DNA of 64,000 nt from Pleomorphomonas sp. NRK KF1 (GCF_023721755.1 NZ_JAMDLH010000002.1:496001-560000); one strand, 5' to 3'; shown: positions 17,874 through 27,428, numbered from the stretch's first letter. Notes: generated by a model from the sequence alone, not told the origin. A program made the numbers and translations.

Positions 17874-18386
17874 GTGCCCGGGCAGCTTCGCATTGCTCCG
17901 GCCACGATCGAGCGCCTTGCTTCGTTGCCGTCCTGGTTTTCCACACCCGAAGCGCTGGCCCAGTGGGGCGGCAGCGGCCTCAGCTTTCCGCTCGATACCG
18001 ATCAGATCGAGGCGATGCTCGCCGAGACGCGGACTTCCCCGCCGCTTCGCCTTGCGTTCGTCGGTCTCATCGAAGGTGAGACAGTGGCGCATGCCCAGGT
18101 GGCGCTCGACTGGACGGACGGCGTTGCCCGCCTCGCTCGCTTCGTCGTCTCCCCGGCTCATCGAGGCCAGGGGCTGGCGCGTCCGTTTCTCGCGGACGTC
18201 TTCGCCCGTCTCGACGCGGTCGGCGACTTTCCCCGGCTGGAACTCAACGTCTACACGTTCAACACTTCGGCGATCGCGCTTTATGAGTCCCTTGGCTTCG
18301 TACGCGAGGGCATTCGCCGCTCATCGGTGAAAGTAGGCAACGCCCGCTGGGACACCGCCATCTACGCGATCATTCGCGAGCGCTGA
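17874..18386 (+). CDS. GNAT-family acetyltransferase
   Basis: About 170 residues if the GTG at 17874 is the start; a GAGGGCGAG sequence lies just upstream, inside the end of the HPr gene. The frame continues upstream to an ATG at 17805, but that part is within ptsH in another frame. The acetyl-CoA motif is FVVSPAHRGQGLARPFL, and the C-terminal NTSAIALYESLGFVREGIRRSS is typical of RimI/RimJ-like enzymes. It lies four bases after ptsH and is probably part of the same message. Convergent with mutL, with three bases between stops. The substrate is unknown. Confidence 0.85.
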   Translation: MPGQLRIAPATIERLASLPSWFSTPEALAQWGGSGLSFPLDTDQIEAMLAETRTSPPLRLAFVGLIEGETVAHAQVALDWTDGVARLARFVVSPAHRGQGLARPFLADVFARLDAVGDFPRLELNVYTFNTSAIALYESLGFVREGIRRSSVKVGNARWDTAIYAIIRER

Positions 18387-18389
18387 CGG

Positions 18390-20261
18390 TCACCGCCGGC
18401 CGAACAGCCGCTCGATGTCGCTGAGCTTGAGCTCGACGAAGGTGGGACGGCCGTGATTGCACTGGCCGGAGTTGGGCGTCTCTTCCATCTCGCGCAGCAG
18501 CGCGTCCATCTCTTCCACCCGCAAGCGGCGTCCTGCCCTGACCGAGCCATGACAGGCCATGGTCGCAGCAATGGAGTCGAGCTTTTCCTTGAGACGCGTG
18601 GCCTGATCCCACTCGGCAAGGTCATCGGCAATATCGCGCAGCAGCGCCGCCGTGTCGGTGCGGCCGAGCAGCGCCGGGATCTCGCGGATGGCAATGGCGC
18701 CCGGCCCGAAGGCCTCGACGACGAGACCGAGCTCGGCCAGCTCTTCGGCACGTTCGATGAGGCGATTGACGTCCTCTTCCGGCATGTCGACGATCTCCGG
18801 GATCAGCAGCATCTGCGTCTCGACGCCCTTGGCGATCTCCCTCTTCAGCCGTTCGTAGACGAGGCGCTCGTGGGCGGCGTGCTGATCGACGATGACGAGA
18901 CCCGTCTCGGTCTGGGCAACGATGTAGGTCTCGTGGATCTGGGCGCGCGGCGCGCCGAGCGGTCGCGACAGGCTTTCCACGGGAACCTCGGCAAGACCGG
19001 CGCGCGCATCGGCCGACACCGCACCGTCGACCACGGAGAACCGCGCCTGCGGCGGGCCGGCATCGAAGGCCACGTCGTCCTCGGCAAAGGTGCGAAACGC
19101 GGGCGCGTCGGCGGGCAACGGTCGGTCGGGCACCGTCCGCCAGTCGAAGGAAACCGGCCGGCTCTGGAAGTCCGATCGCCAAGTCGGCGACGACGTCGGC
19201 ATCGGCCGCGAGGCGGCGGCGCCAAGCACGTCGAGCGTCGCAGCGCCATGGGTCGAGGCGGCGCGATGTCCGGCGTCGGCGTGCGCCCGGCGAAGCGCGC
19301 CGACCAGAAGGCCGCGCACCAGCCCCGGATCGCGGAAGCGGACGTCGGCCTTGGTCGGATGAACGTTCACGTCCACCTCGTGCGGGTCGAGATCGACGAA
19401 CAGCACGGCGGCCGGGAAACGGTCGCGGGCCATGACGTCGGCATAGCCCGCTCGGATGGCGCCGATCAGCAGCTTGTCGCGCACCGGCCGACCGTTGACG
19501 AACAGATACTGGCTCTGGGCGTTGGCCTTCTGCAAGGTGCCGAGACCGGCGAGACCGGTCAGCCGCACACCTTCGCGCAAGGCGTCGATCTCGATCGAGT
19601 TCTCGGCGAAATCGGCACCCATCACCTGCAGCGCCCGCCCCCTGAAGTCGCCCTCCGAGAGCACCGGATAGTCGAGCGGCGAGCGATCGGAGCCCGACAG
19701 CGAGAAGCGGATCTCGGGATGGGCCAGCGCCAGCCGCTTGACGACGTCGGTGATGGCGCCGGCCTCGGCACGCTCGCTCTTGAGGAACTTGAGGCGGGCC
19801 GGGGTCGAAAAGAACAGGTTCCGTACCTCGATACGCGTCCCTTGGCTCAACCCCACGGGCATGATGTCCGACCGGCTGCCACCCGCAACCGTGATTGCCC
19901 AACCATTGTCTTCGAACGCGTGACGCGTCTCGATCCGGAGATCGGCCACCGAGCCGATCGACGGCAGCGCCTCGCCGCGAAAGCCCAGCGTGCGGATGTC
20001 GAGAAGGTCGTCCTCGATGAGCTTGGAGGTGCAGTGCCGCTCCACGGCCAGAGACAAATCGTCCGCCGTCATGCCGACGCCGTTGTCGGTCACGCGGATG
20101 AGCGTCTTGCCTCCACCCGAAGTCACCACCTCGATGCGGTCGGCACCGGCATCGATGGCGTTCTCGACCAGTTCCTTGACCACACTCGCCGGCCGCTCCA
20201 CCACCTCGCCGGCGGCGATGCGGTTGATGGTAACGGGAGAGAGCTGGATGATGACGGGCAT
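18390..20261 (-). CDS. mutL: DNA mismatch repair protein MutL (endonuclease type)
   Basis: About 623 residues from the ATG at 20261 ([21 protein letters not shown]), where the family N-terminus begins; the longer frame from 20306 adds 15 residues without support. The N-terminal GHKL ATPase has [14 protein letters not shown] and the FRGEALPSI motif. The C-terminal domain contains [12 protein letters not shown], which fits the endonuclease motif DQHA(X)2E(X)4E, and ends with [11 protein letters not shown]. It therefore should nick DNA itself, as in organisms lacking MutH. Convergent with the GNAT gene. No strong Shine-Dalgarno is visible. Confidence 0.96.
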   Translation of the reverse strand: MPVIIQLSPVTINRIAAGEVVERPASVVKELVENAIDAGADRIEVVTSGGGKTLIRVTDNGVGMTADDLSLAVERHCTSKLIEDDLLDIRTLGFRGEALPSIGSVADLRIETRHAFEDNGWAITVAGGSRSDIMPVGLSQGTRIEVRNLFFSTPARLKFLKSERAEAGAITDVVKRLALAHPEIRFSLSGSDRSPLDYPVLSEGDFRGRALQVMGADFAENSIEIDALREGVRLTGLAGLGTLQKANAQSQYLFVNGRPVRDKLLIGAIRAGYADVMARDRFPAAVLFVDLDPHEVDVNVHPTKADVRFRDPGLVRGLLVGALRRAHADAGHRAASTHGAATLDVLGAAASRPMPTSSPTWRSDFQSRPVSFDWRTVPDRPLPADAPAFRTFAEDDVAFDAGPPQARFSVVDGAVSADARAGLAEVPVESLSRPLGAPRAQIHETYIVAQTETGLVIVDQHAAHERLVYERLKREIAKGVETQMLLIPEIVDMPEEDVNRLIERAEELAELGLVVEAFGPGAIAIREIPALLGRTDTAALLRDIADDLAEWDQATRLKEKLDSIAATMACHGSVRAGRRLRVEEMDALLREMEETPNSGQCNHGRPTFVELKLSDIERLFGRR

Positions 20262-20415
20262 GAGGTGTCGGGGATTCGCTTGCGCCGGGAGGGATCGGAA
20301 TGACAAGCTTACCCGAAGCGACTTTGCGAGGCGAGATCGCCTCCGGCCACAAAATCGTCAACACCAGTGCTCATCCACGTGTCTATATAGTCGCCGGCAT
20401 GGATGAAGGGCGATC

Positions 20416-21147
20416 ATGAGAGACATCGAGATTTCGGCGGCGACGTCGATCGTCGTGCTGACGGGAGCCGGCATTTCCCAGGAGTCGGGGCTCGACACCT
20501 TTCGCGACGCTGGCGGAATCTGGGCCCGTTACGACATCGACGATGTGGCCACCCCAGAAGGCTTTCGCCGCAACCCGCCGCTGGTGCACGACTTCTACAA
20601 CGAACAACGTCGGGAAGCGGCCATCGCGCGTCCCAATCCTGCGCATGTCGCGCTGGCGGAACTCGAGAAGGCCTGGCCAGGGCGGTTTCTCCTGGTGACG
20701 CAGAACATCGACGGCCTGCACGAGAAGGCCGGCTCCAAAGCCCTGTTCCACATGCACGGCACGCTGGACGGTTTTCTCTGCGAAGCTTGCGGAAAGCGTG
20801 GCCCTTGGAAAGGCGACATGTCGAGCGCCTCGATCTGCCCGCTTTGCGGAACGAAGGGCGCGCTCCGGCCGGATATCGTCTGGTTCGGCGAAATGCCCTA
20901 CCACATGCCGGAGATCTACCGGGCGCTCGGCGAAGCCGACTTGTTTTTGTCCATAGGCACGTCGGGCACGGTGTACCCGGCGGCCGATTTCGTGCGGGAG
21001 GCAAGGCAGGCCGGCGCATTGACGGTCGAGCTGAATCTCGAAGCTTCCCGCCGGGGGCATGGTCTCTTCGACATCGAGATCGAGGGCAAGGCGAGCGAAT
21101 GCGTGCCGGCCTTCGTCCATGATCTGCTCAAGGGGCGGCGTCCCTGA
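20416..21147 (+). CDS. cobB: NAD-dependent protein deacylase, Sir2/CobB family
   Basis: A 243-residue sirtuin. NAD-binding GAGIS at residues 17-21, TQNIDGLHEKAGS at 95-107, catalytic His114 in HMHGTL, and a complete zinc site (Cys122, Cys125, Cys141, Cys144). Class III sirtuins use a Y-x-x-R motif for succinyl/malonyl lysine; here the segment is FYNEQRRE, with Tyr61 but Gln64 at the +3 position and Arg65 next, so acyl preference is uncertain. A TATATAG sequence about 35 bases upstream could be its -10. Convergent with the small P-loop kinase, stops adjacent. Confidence 0.92.
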   Translation: MRDIEISAATSIVVLTGAGISQESGLDTFRDAGGIWARYDIDDVATPEGFRRNPPLVHDFYNEQRREAAIARPNPAHVALAELEKAWPGRFLLVTQNIDGLHEKAGSKALFHMHGTLDGFLCEACGKRGPWKGDMSSASICPLCGTKGALRPDIVWFGEMPYHMPEIYRALGEADLFLSIGTSGTVYPAADFVREARQAGALTVELNLEASRRGHGLFDIEIEGKASECVPAFVHDLLKGRRP

Positions 21148-21687
21148 TCAGCGGGACCAGGGGCCATCCAACCCCCATTCCTTGCAACGTTCCCTAATGG
21201 CAGCAGGTGAGGATAGCCGGATCCTGGGCAGCGATACCCCCTCGTAGGTGTCGGTGTTGCGCTGGCGATTGCGGCGTGTCGTCACGACGATGTGGCGGAT
21301 CATGTCCCACTTGACGCTGTCGGCGCCCCCCTCAAGTCCACCGATCCGGTTGGACTGCAAAAGAGTCCGCCGGAGGTAGCGGCAAAGGCTGAGCGTCGTC
21401 GACGCATCCAGGTAGATGACGCCGGTGGCCCGGCGAAAGCGCTGCGACATGCAAGCCGAGTAGTTGCCATCCATGACCCAACGATCACCGGCGATGGCCT
21501 CGTCATGCAGCGCCGTGAAGCCCTCTCTGGGTCGCGGTACCCAGTCGGTTCCTGGCAAATGATAGAGTCGATCGAGATGGACGACGGGAAGGCCGAGCTT
21601 CTGGCCGATCGCCAGTGCCAGCGTCGACTTTCCGCTGTTCGAAGGCCCGAGAATGCAGATACGCTCGCCAAGCTCCGATAGCTGCAT
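21148..21687 (-). CDS. Small P-loop (adenylate-kinase-like / FlaR-type) nucleotide kinase
   Basis: About 179 residues from the ATG at 21687, which has an AGGGATAAC Shine-Dalgarno. Walker A is GPSNSGKST at residues 14-22. Later parts (LYHLPGTDWVPR, WVMDGNYS, and a basic LCRYLRRTLL helix) match the topology-modulation or FlaR-like AAA proteins related to shikimate and adenylate kinases. No experimentally settled function. A much longer frame continues upstream antisense to the HAD gene and is not credible. Only 45 bases separate it from the divergent HAD gene. Confidence 0.8.
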   Translation of the reverse strand: MQLSELGERICILGPSNSGKSTLALAIGQKLGLPVVHLDRLYHLPGTDWVPRPREGFTALHDEAIAGDRWVMDGNYSACMSQRFRRATGVIYLDASTTLSLCRYLRRTLLQSNRIGGLEGGADSVKWDMIRHIVVTTRRNRQRNTDTYEGVSLPRIRLSSPAAIRERCKEWGLDGPWSR

Positions 21688-21732
21688 GTTATCCCTTCCC
21701 ATCCTGTCCGTCGGCACTGCCTTGACCTTGTC

Positions 21733-22623
21733 ATGTCCGCCCCTTATCGGGATGGCATGCAAGAGATAGACATGATCGCGGGGCTTTCGACCCTCGCCGA
21801 GGCCTATGACGGCGTCATCTGCGACGTCTGGGGCGTCCTTCACAACGGCATCTCGCCCTACCCGGCCGCCGCCGAGGCGCTCACCCGCTTTCGCGCGCTC
21901 GGCAAGGCCGTCGTGCTGCTCACCAACGCGCCGCGTCCGGCCAAGGCTGTTGAAGACCTTCTCAGCCGACAATACGCCATCGGCCCCGAAAGCTACGACG
22001 AGATCGTCACGTCCGGTTCGGTCGCCCGCAAGGTGTTCGAAAACGAACCGCGCCGGCGGCTGTTCCACCTCGGACCGCAGCATAACCTCGGGCTCTTCGA
22101 AGGGCTCGACGTCGAGCTGGTCGGCGAGGAGGAGGCCGAGTACGTGGCCCTTACAGGCCTGTTCGACGACGAGACGGAGACTGCCGAGACCTACCGGCCG
22201 ATGTTCTCCCGCTTCGCCGAGCGCGGTCTCAAGATGTATTGCGCCAATCCCGATGTGGTGGTCGAGCGCGGCGACCGCCTCGTCTATTGCGCCGGGGCCC
22301 TTGCCCAGCTCTACATCGAGCTCGGCGGTGACACCACCATCATCGGCAAGCCCTACAAGCCGGTCTATGACGCGGCGCTCGCCGCCATCGACAGGGCTGA
22401 GGGCCGTCCGGTGGACAAGCGTCGCGTGCTTGCAATCGGCGACGGTCTGCCGACCGATATCAAGGGCGCCTGGGGCCAGGGGATCGACGTGCTGATGGTG
22501 ACGGCCGGCATCCACGGCCCCGACTTCGGCGACCTTCTCAGTCCCGATCCCGTACGGCTGGCCAAACGGCTTGAGGCCGAAGGGTTCGGCATCCGGGCCG
22601 CCATTCCGCGGCTTGCCTGGTAG
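21733..22623 (+). CDS. TIGR01459-type HAD hydrolase (NagD-like, HAD-IIA)
   Basis: Up to 296 residues. Motif I is CDVWGVLHNG, with the tryptophan replacement typical of TIGR01459 family HAD-IIA proteins. Motif II is LLTNAPRP and motif III/IV is AIGDGLPTDIKGA. Three in-frame ATGs (21733, 21757, 21772) are possible. The family N-terminus and an AGAGAT sequence support 21772, and 21757 has GGGAT upstream. Probably a phosphatase of sugar phosphates or nucleotides; the family is uncharacterised. An intrinsic terminator follows directly. Confidence 0.85.
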   Translation: MSAPYRDGMQEIDMIAGLSTLAEAYDGVICDVWGVLHNGISPYPAAAEALTRFRALGKAVVLLTNAPRPAKAVEDLLSRQYAIGPESYDEIVTSGSVARKVFENEPRRRLFHLGPQHNLGLFEGLDVELVGEEEAEYVALTGLFDDETETAETYRPMFSRFAERGLKMYCANPDVVVERGDRLVYCAGALAQLYIELGGDTTIIGKPYKPVYDAALAAIDRAEGRPVDKRRVLAIGDGLPTDIKGAWGQGIDVLMVTAGIHGPDFGDLLSPDPVRLAKRLEAEGFGIRAAIPRLAW

Positions 22624-22634
22624 GCGGATACGCG

Positions 22635-22657
22635 AAGAGGCCCGACCGGGCCTCTTT
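22635..22657. terminator. Intrinsic terminator after the HAD gene
   Basis: AAGAGGCCC (22635-22643), loop GACC, GGGCCTCTTT (22648-22657): a nine-pair perfect stem ending in a short T-run. Between convergent genes, so it may serve both the HAD gene and the cheZ-like gene. Confidence 0.8.
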
Positions 22658-22682
22658 GTCATTGCGATTGCCTGAAAGACGA

Positions 22683-23318
22683 TCAGAAGAAAGCGTCGAT
22701 ATCGTCCTGGCTGACGCCCTCGCCCTTGAACTGCGGGCCGTTCAGCATCAGCTCGCGGGCGCGTTTTTCTGCTTCAGTCTCGTTGCCCGCCGCGTCGGTG
22801 ATGCGCAGGATCTTCAGCTTCTCGACCAGTGTGGTGATGCGCTTGTCCAGAGCGTTCAGTGTGGAAACGACCTTCGATATGCGCTGTCCGGTGATGTCCT
22901 GGAACGAGCAGGCCTGGAAGATGTCGATCACCTTCTCGCCAACAAGCGCCTGATAGGCATCGGTGTCGGCGGCGTCGGCCGCCATGATTTCCTCGGCCGC
23001 CGACATGATGGTGTTGGTGGCTTCCTCGGTCGCCTCGACGATGGCGTCGAGCTCGCGCCCGGCGGTGGGAATATGCTCGTCACGCATGTCGCTCAGGCGA
23101 AGCAGAGCGAGCTCTTCCTTCATGTTGGCGATCTCGCGCGCCATTTCGCCGAGCTCGGTATAGATGGCGAGGTCCATCGTCTTAAAGAAAGACTGGAAGC
23201 TTTCGGCCATCAACTCGGCAAGACGCATGACGTCTTCAAGCGACACGTCCTCCGCCTTGCGACCATTGCGAAGGAAGTCGATGATCTTGGCCACGTGCTC
23301 TGAAGACATGTCAGACAT
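22683..23318 (-). CDS. cheZ: CheZ-like CheY-P phosphatase (first of two)
   Basis: About 211 residues from the ATG at 23318, preceded by GAGAGAGAG. Almost all helical. Residues 139-145 are FQDITGQ, matching the CheZ catalytic motif whose Asp (141) and Gln (145) act on CheY-P. The extreme C-terminus, SQDDIDAFF, resembles the C-terminal CheY-binding peptide of CheZ and the N-terminal SQAEIDALL of FliM. It follows the cheY gene on the same strand after 161 bases, so a CheY/CheZ pair is likely. Family call is good; specificity for this CheY is inferred. Confidence 0.85.
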   Translation of the reverse strand: MSDMSSEHVAKIIDFLRNGRKAEDVSLEDVMRLAELMAESFQSFFKTMDLAIYTELGEMAREIANMKEELALLRLSDMRDEHIPTAGRELDAIVEATEEATNTIMSAAEEIMAADAADTDAYQALVGEKVIDIFQACSFQDITGQRISKVVSTLNALDKRITTLVEKLKILRITDAAGNETEAEKRARELMLNGPQFKGEGVSQDDIDAFF

Positions 23319-23479
23319 CGATAGCTCTCTCTCTGAGGTGCGCGACGGCGTCCGCCCGAACGATACGGCGGTACGGACGTCTTGATCCTGCGTTGAATGC
23401 ATCGGCAGTGCCGCGCCTCCCCGGGTTCGCGGTTGGCGGTGTCAGCACCGCTCCGCGTATTCCCGGCCCGTTCACGGCG

Positions 23480-23863
23480 TCAATCGCCGAACACGGCTTC
23501 GATCTTGCTCTTCAGCGTCGGCGCATTGAAGGGCTTGACGATGTAGTTGTTCACGCCGGCCTTCTTGGCGGCGATCACGTTCTCGGTCTTGGATTCGGCC
23601 GTCACCATGATGAACGGCGTCTTCGAAAGCGAGGAGTCCGAGCGGACCTGCTTCAGAAGTTCGTAGCCGGTCATGGGCTCCATGTTCCAGTCGGAGATCA
23701 CGAGGCCGTAGCGACGTTCCTTCATCTTGCCGAGGGCTTCGGTGCCGTCCGCAGCCTCATCCACGTCCTCGAAACCGAGCTGCTTCAGGAGGTTCCTGAT
23801 GATTCGGATCATGGTCTTGTAATCGTCGACCACCAGAACCGGAATCGATGTGTCAAGTGCCAT
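23480..23863 (-). CDS. cheY: CheY-like single-domain response regulator
   Basis: A 127-residue receiver domain. Acidic pair Asp13-Asp14 (VVDDY), phosphoacceptor Asp58 in VISDWN, Thr88 in MVTAE and Lys110 in IVKPF are all present. The SDWNMEPMTGYELL and AKKAGVNNYIVKPF stretches are those of flagellar CheY. It should bind FliM when phosphorylated. The CheZ-like gene lies downstream. No CheA, CheW or flagellar structural genes are in the window. Divergent from ribF across a long AT-richer gap. Confidence 0.92.
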   Translation of the reverse strand: MALDTSIPVLVVDDYKTMIRIIRNLLKQLGFEDVDEAADGTEALGKMKERRYGLVISDWNMEPMTGYELLKQVRSDSSLSKTPFIMVTAESKTENVIAAKKAGVNNYIVKPFNAPTLKSKIEAVFGD

Positions 23864-24317
23864 CGTTTACTCCACACTGCCGCGGCGCCACCCGCGCCTC
23901 GATGACGAGCTCACATGCACGGGCGGGTGAACGTCCCTGACGGGGCCCGTGCTTGAAGGAAACCATACGACGGGGACCTGAAAAGTCGGTTAATTCTCGC
24001 AGCCCCGGCCATTTGGGTCATGGTTGATCAGTGAGACGCTTGATTTACTTTTCATTTTTCAATTGAATCGTTTTTGTGGCGCTGTTCGGCGGTTTTTTGT
24101 TCGAGTTATCGTAAATCTCGGCGCGATCGGTTTACGCTTTGCCAACCATGCCGAAGATTCCCCTCGCCATCCGACGTCTCAAAGGCGCCGCCATGACGAG
24201 GCCATCGTGGCATTTAGCTGCTTGACCTTGTCTGGAGCAGAAGGCACGGTCACGCCGCGTCGTCGAGCCGATGTTCGGACAGGACGACGTCCCGGCGACA
24301 GCAGATTCCAGAGACCC
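23864..24317. other. Intergenic region between cheY and ribF (454 bases)
   Basis: Divergent promoter region. Its centre (about 23990-24120) is clearly more AT-rich than the surroundings, with T-runs such as ATTTTTCAATTG and GGTTTTTTG. A frame open into ribF from 24024 exists, but its translation has no family character. I looked for an FMN riboswitch core and found none. Promoters for both genes probably lie here. Confidence 0.5.
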
Positions 24318-25301
24318 ATGCCCCCCTTCCAGTTCGTCGATCGTCATTCCCTCTCCGCGTCCCTCCGAGGGGGCGCAGTCGCCATCGGCAACTTCGATGG
24401 CGTGCACCGCGGGCATCAGGCCGTTCTGGAGGCCGCCCGGGCGGTGGCCCGGCAACGGGGCATCCCGGCCGTCGGCGTGACCTTCGAACCGCACCCGCGC
24501 GATGTCTTCCGGCCGGAGCATCCGGTGTTTCGTCTGACGCCAGGGCCGATCAAGGCGCGCCTCGTCGAAGCCATCGGGCTCGACGGACTCGTCTCCATCC
24601 CCTTCTCGTCCGCCTTCGCCGCGCAGAGCCCGGAGGAGTTCGTCAAGAAGGTCCTGGTTGAAGAGCTCGACATTCGTCATGTCGTGGTCGGCTGGAACTT
24701 CCACTTCGGGCAAGGACGGCACGGCACGCCACAGAAGCTGCGCGAACTCGGAGAGCGACATGGCTTCTCCGTGGAGATCATAGAGTCCTTCGAGACAGAA
24801 GACGGCTACACCGTTTCTTCCAGCTCGGTGCGCGACCGCCTCGCCGAGGGCGTTCCGGCCGAAGCGGCCGGCCTGCTGGGCTGGCACTGGTTCTTTGAAG
24901 GGAAAGTCATCGACGGCGACAAGCGTGGGCGGACCATCGGCTTTCCGACCGCCAATATCCGGCTGCCCGGCCATGTCCGGCTATCGGAGGGCGTCTATGC
25001 CGTCTTCGCCGAGATCGATGGCGTTCGTCATGCAGGCGTGGCCAGTTGGGGGCGCCGGCCGACGTTCGACAATGGCGCCCCGGTATTCGAGACCTTCGTG
25101 TTCGACTTCTCCGGCGACCTTTATGGCAAGACCATCACGATCATGCCGCTCTCCTACCTTCGGCCCGAGCTGAAGTTCGATGGCGTCGCTCCCTTGATCG
25201 AGCAAATGAACAGGGATGCCGAGGAAGGCCGAGCGCTTCTGGCCGCATTCGACGGCTTCACCGCCCTCGACCGTGTGCTCTGGCGCAATTGGACTCCCTG
25301 A
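24318..25301 (+). CDS. ribF: Bifunctional riboflavin kinase / FAD synthetase
   Basis: 327 residues from the ATG at 24318 (MPPFQFVDRHSL). The N-terminal FMN adenylyltransferase domain has GNFDGVHRGHQ with the HxGH nucleotidyl motif and VVGWNFHFG. The TVSSSSVRDRL segment links to the C-terminal flavokinase domain with GFPTANI. It converts riboflavin to FMN and then FAD in the cytoplasm. The frame extends upstream to 24024 without domain support. Typical neighbours (ileS-lspA downstream) are seen here with an MCP gene inserted between ribF and ileS. Confidence 0.96.
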   Translation: MPPFQFVDRHSLSASLRGGAVAIGNFDGVHRGHQAVLEAARAVARQRGIPAVGVTFEPHPRDVFRPEHPVFRLTPGPIKARLVEAIGLDGLVSIPFSSAFAAQSPEEFVKKVLVEELDIRHVVVGWNFHFGQGRHGTPQKLRELGERHGFSVEIIESFETEDGYTVSSSSVRDRLAEGVPAEAAGLLGWHWFFEGKVIDGDKRGRTIGFPTANIRLPGHVRLSEGVYAVFAEIDGVRHAGVASWGRRPTFDNGAPVFETFVFDFSGDLYGKTITIMPLSYLRPELKFDGVAPLIEQMNRDAEEGRALLAAFDGFTALDRVLWRNWTP

Positions 25302-25424
25302 GCCTGCCCTCGCAGTCTATCACTTGATTCATGCGGACAATTTCTCTCTTTTAACGACGGAAACGCGCGTTTTCTTAAGAAGTTAGCGGCAACATGCTTG
25401 TACCTTCCAGGAAGAGCTACGAGC

Positions 25425-27392
25425 ATGCTTGGTAAAATCCGCATCGGACATCAGATTCTGCTTAGTGTTATGATCGCCGGCCTTGGCTTTGTGGTGATCG
25501 CGGCAAACCTGTTCTACATGGGCCAAAAGGTAGACACCGCCACAAGTCTAGCCCGCATCGGTCGCGAAGTTGGCATGGACGCGACCCACTTTCAGGAAGT
25601 GATGCTGCAAATCCGACGGACTGAGAAGGATTTTCTGCTTCGGTCGGACAAGGCTTATGCCGAGCGAGCGCTGGCGCAGGTTGAAGAAGCGGAGAGAGCG
25701 CTCGCCGGGCTGCGCGGCAAAGCGGAACCCCTCGGCAATCCGCACATCGTTGCGGCAATCGCGGATATCGAACAACCGCTCGCCGCCTACAAGGCCGCTT
25801 TCGCCAAGATGGCTGAGACACGCAGCGCGATGGGCCTCAAACCCGATGAGGGACTCGAGGGCGATCTGCGTCAGAAGGTGCACAGCCTGGAAAAGGCTTT
25901 CGCCGAACTGAATGACAAGGACCAGACGATCCGCATGCTCATGCTGCGTCGCCATGAGAAGGACTTCATGCTGCGGCGGGATAACGGCTCTCTTGAGAAG
26001 CATGCGCGCATGATGGCCGAGTTCTCGGGTGCGATAACCGCCTCGTCCCTTGACGATACGCGGAAGGCGCAGCTCGCCGAACTCGCCAATGGCTACAATG
26101 CCTCCTTCAAGGCATGGTCGGATTCCGCGCAAAAGGTGCAAGCCGACCAAGCCATTGTTTCCAACGCCTACGCGGCTCTCGAACCGCTGGTGGCCGCCAT
26201 CGACAAGGAAACAGCCGAACTCAGCAGCGAGCTTGACGCCACGGCCGAGGCGGCGCGCAACACCTCCAATCATCTGGCCTACCTGACGATTGTCCTGGCG
26301 ATGCTCACCGCCGTGTGTTTCGCCTTGGTCGTCTGGCGCTACGTTTCGAAGTCTCTTGGGCGGATCGAGGGCTGGATGGGGCGCCTCTCCGGGGGCGACT
26401 ACGACGCTCGCTCGCCCGACATCGAGGCCCGCAACGAGATCGGTTCCATGGCCCGCGCACTCGCGGACTTCGCCGGCAAGCTCGCCGATGCCGAGCGGCT
26501 CCGGCGCGAAGCGGCCGAAGCGGAAATCCGCCAGCGACACGAGCGCGCAGAGGAAATGCGGGCCCTGATGGCCGCCTTCGATGCCAACGTTGGCGAGATC
26601 GTCGCCACGGTGTCCTCTGCAGCGCACGAGTTGCAGGCGGCGGCAGGCACCCTGACGGAGACCGCAACCAGCACCTCGACCAAATCCACCGGCGTCGCCA
26701 AGGCGACGGAGGTGATCGCCGAGCAGGTCCAGGCGGTGGCTGCCGCGTCGGAAGAGCTTTCGGCGTCCATCGGCGAAATCGGCCGTGGCATCAGCCAATC
26801 GCATCAGATATCGGCGCAGGCGGTTGGAGAAGCGCGCGAGGCGGCTGCCACCGTCGGCGACCTTGCCACGACCGCCGAGAAGATCGGCGAGGTGATCCAG
26901 CTCATCGATAGCATCGCCTCGCAGACCAACCTGCTCGCTCTCAACGCGACTATCGAGGCGGCGCGCGCCGGCGAAGCGGGACGCGGCTTCGCCATCGTTG
27001 CCGCCGAGGTGAAGAACCTCGCCGGACAGACCTCCGAGGCCACGTCGCAGATCAGCGATCAGGTCAACCGCATTCAAGCTGCGACCGGCAACACGGTCGA
27101 GGCCATCCGACGGGTGTCGGAGATCATCGACAGGGTCAACGAGATCGGCGCCGCCATCGCCTCCGCCATAGAAGAGCAAGCGGCGACAACCCGCGAGATA
27201 TCGAACCGCATCAACGACGTCGCGACGGAGACGGGACGCACCTCGGCCAGCATCGGAGACGTGCTGATGGCGGCGGAGGAAACCTCCGGCGCGGCGACGC
27301 AGGTGCTCGCCTCATCCGGCGACCTGTCGCAGCAAGCGGAGAACCTCTCCCAGCGGGTACGGCATTTCATCTCCAACATTGCCGCCGCCTGA
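25425..27392 (+). CDS. Methyl-accepting chemotaxis protein with HBM sensor domain
   Basis: About 655 residues from the ATG at 25425, ten bases after a GGAAG. One membrane segment (about 10-32), a long helical periplasmic domain (35-285), a second membrane segment (about 285-305), HAMP (305-360) and an MCP signalling domain with hairpin tip ATIEAARAGEAGRGFAIVAAE. The sensor domain contains two similar segments, RRTEKDFLLRSD and RRHEKDFMLRRD, the repeat typical of the helical bimodular (HBM) domain that in Pseudomonas McpS binds TCA intermediates. No C-terminal CheR pentapeptide. The ligand here is unknown. A terminator follows. Confidence 0.93.
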   Translation: MLGKIRIGHQILLSVMIAGLGFVVIAANLFYMGQKVDTATSLARIGREVGMDATHFQEVMLQIRRTEKDFLLRSDKAYAERALAQVEEAERALAGLRGKAEPLGNPHIVAAIADIEQPLAAYKAAFAKMAETRSAMGLKPDEGLEGDLRQKVHSLEKAFAELNDKDQTIRMLMLRRHEKDFMLRRDNGSLEKHARMMAEFSGAITASSLDDTRKAQLAELANGYNASFKAWSDSAQKVQADQAIVSNAYAALEPLVAAIDKETAELSSELDATAEAARNTSNHLAYLTIVLAMLTAVCFALVVWRYVSKSLGRIEGWMGRLSGGDYDARSPDIEARNEIGSMARALADFAGKLADAERLRREAAEAEIRQRHERAEEMRALMAAFDANVGEIVATVSSAAHELQAAAGTLTETATSTSTKSTGVAKATEVIAEQVQAVAAASEELSASIGEIGRGISQSHQISAQAVGEAREAAATVGDLATTAEKIGEVIQLIDSIASQTNLLALNATIEAARAGEAGRGFAIVAAEVKNLAGQTSEATSQISDQVNRIQAATGNTVEAIRRVSEIIDRVNEIGAAIASAIEEQAATTREISNRINDVATETGRTSASIGDVLMAAEETSGAATQVLASSGDLSQQAENLSQRVRHFISNIAAA

Positions 27393-27428
27393 CGATCGGC
27401 TTCGGCGGCAATCGACTGAAGGAATGGG

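Noticed and set aside
24024-24317. In-frame N-terminal extension of RibF
   Set aside because: No homology character and the known RibF N-terminus begins near 24318; the extra part lies in a promoter-like gap.
23864-24317. FMN riboswitch upstream of ribF
   Set aside because: I looked for the conserved FMN aptamer core and did not see it.
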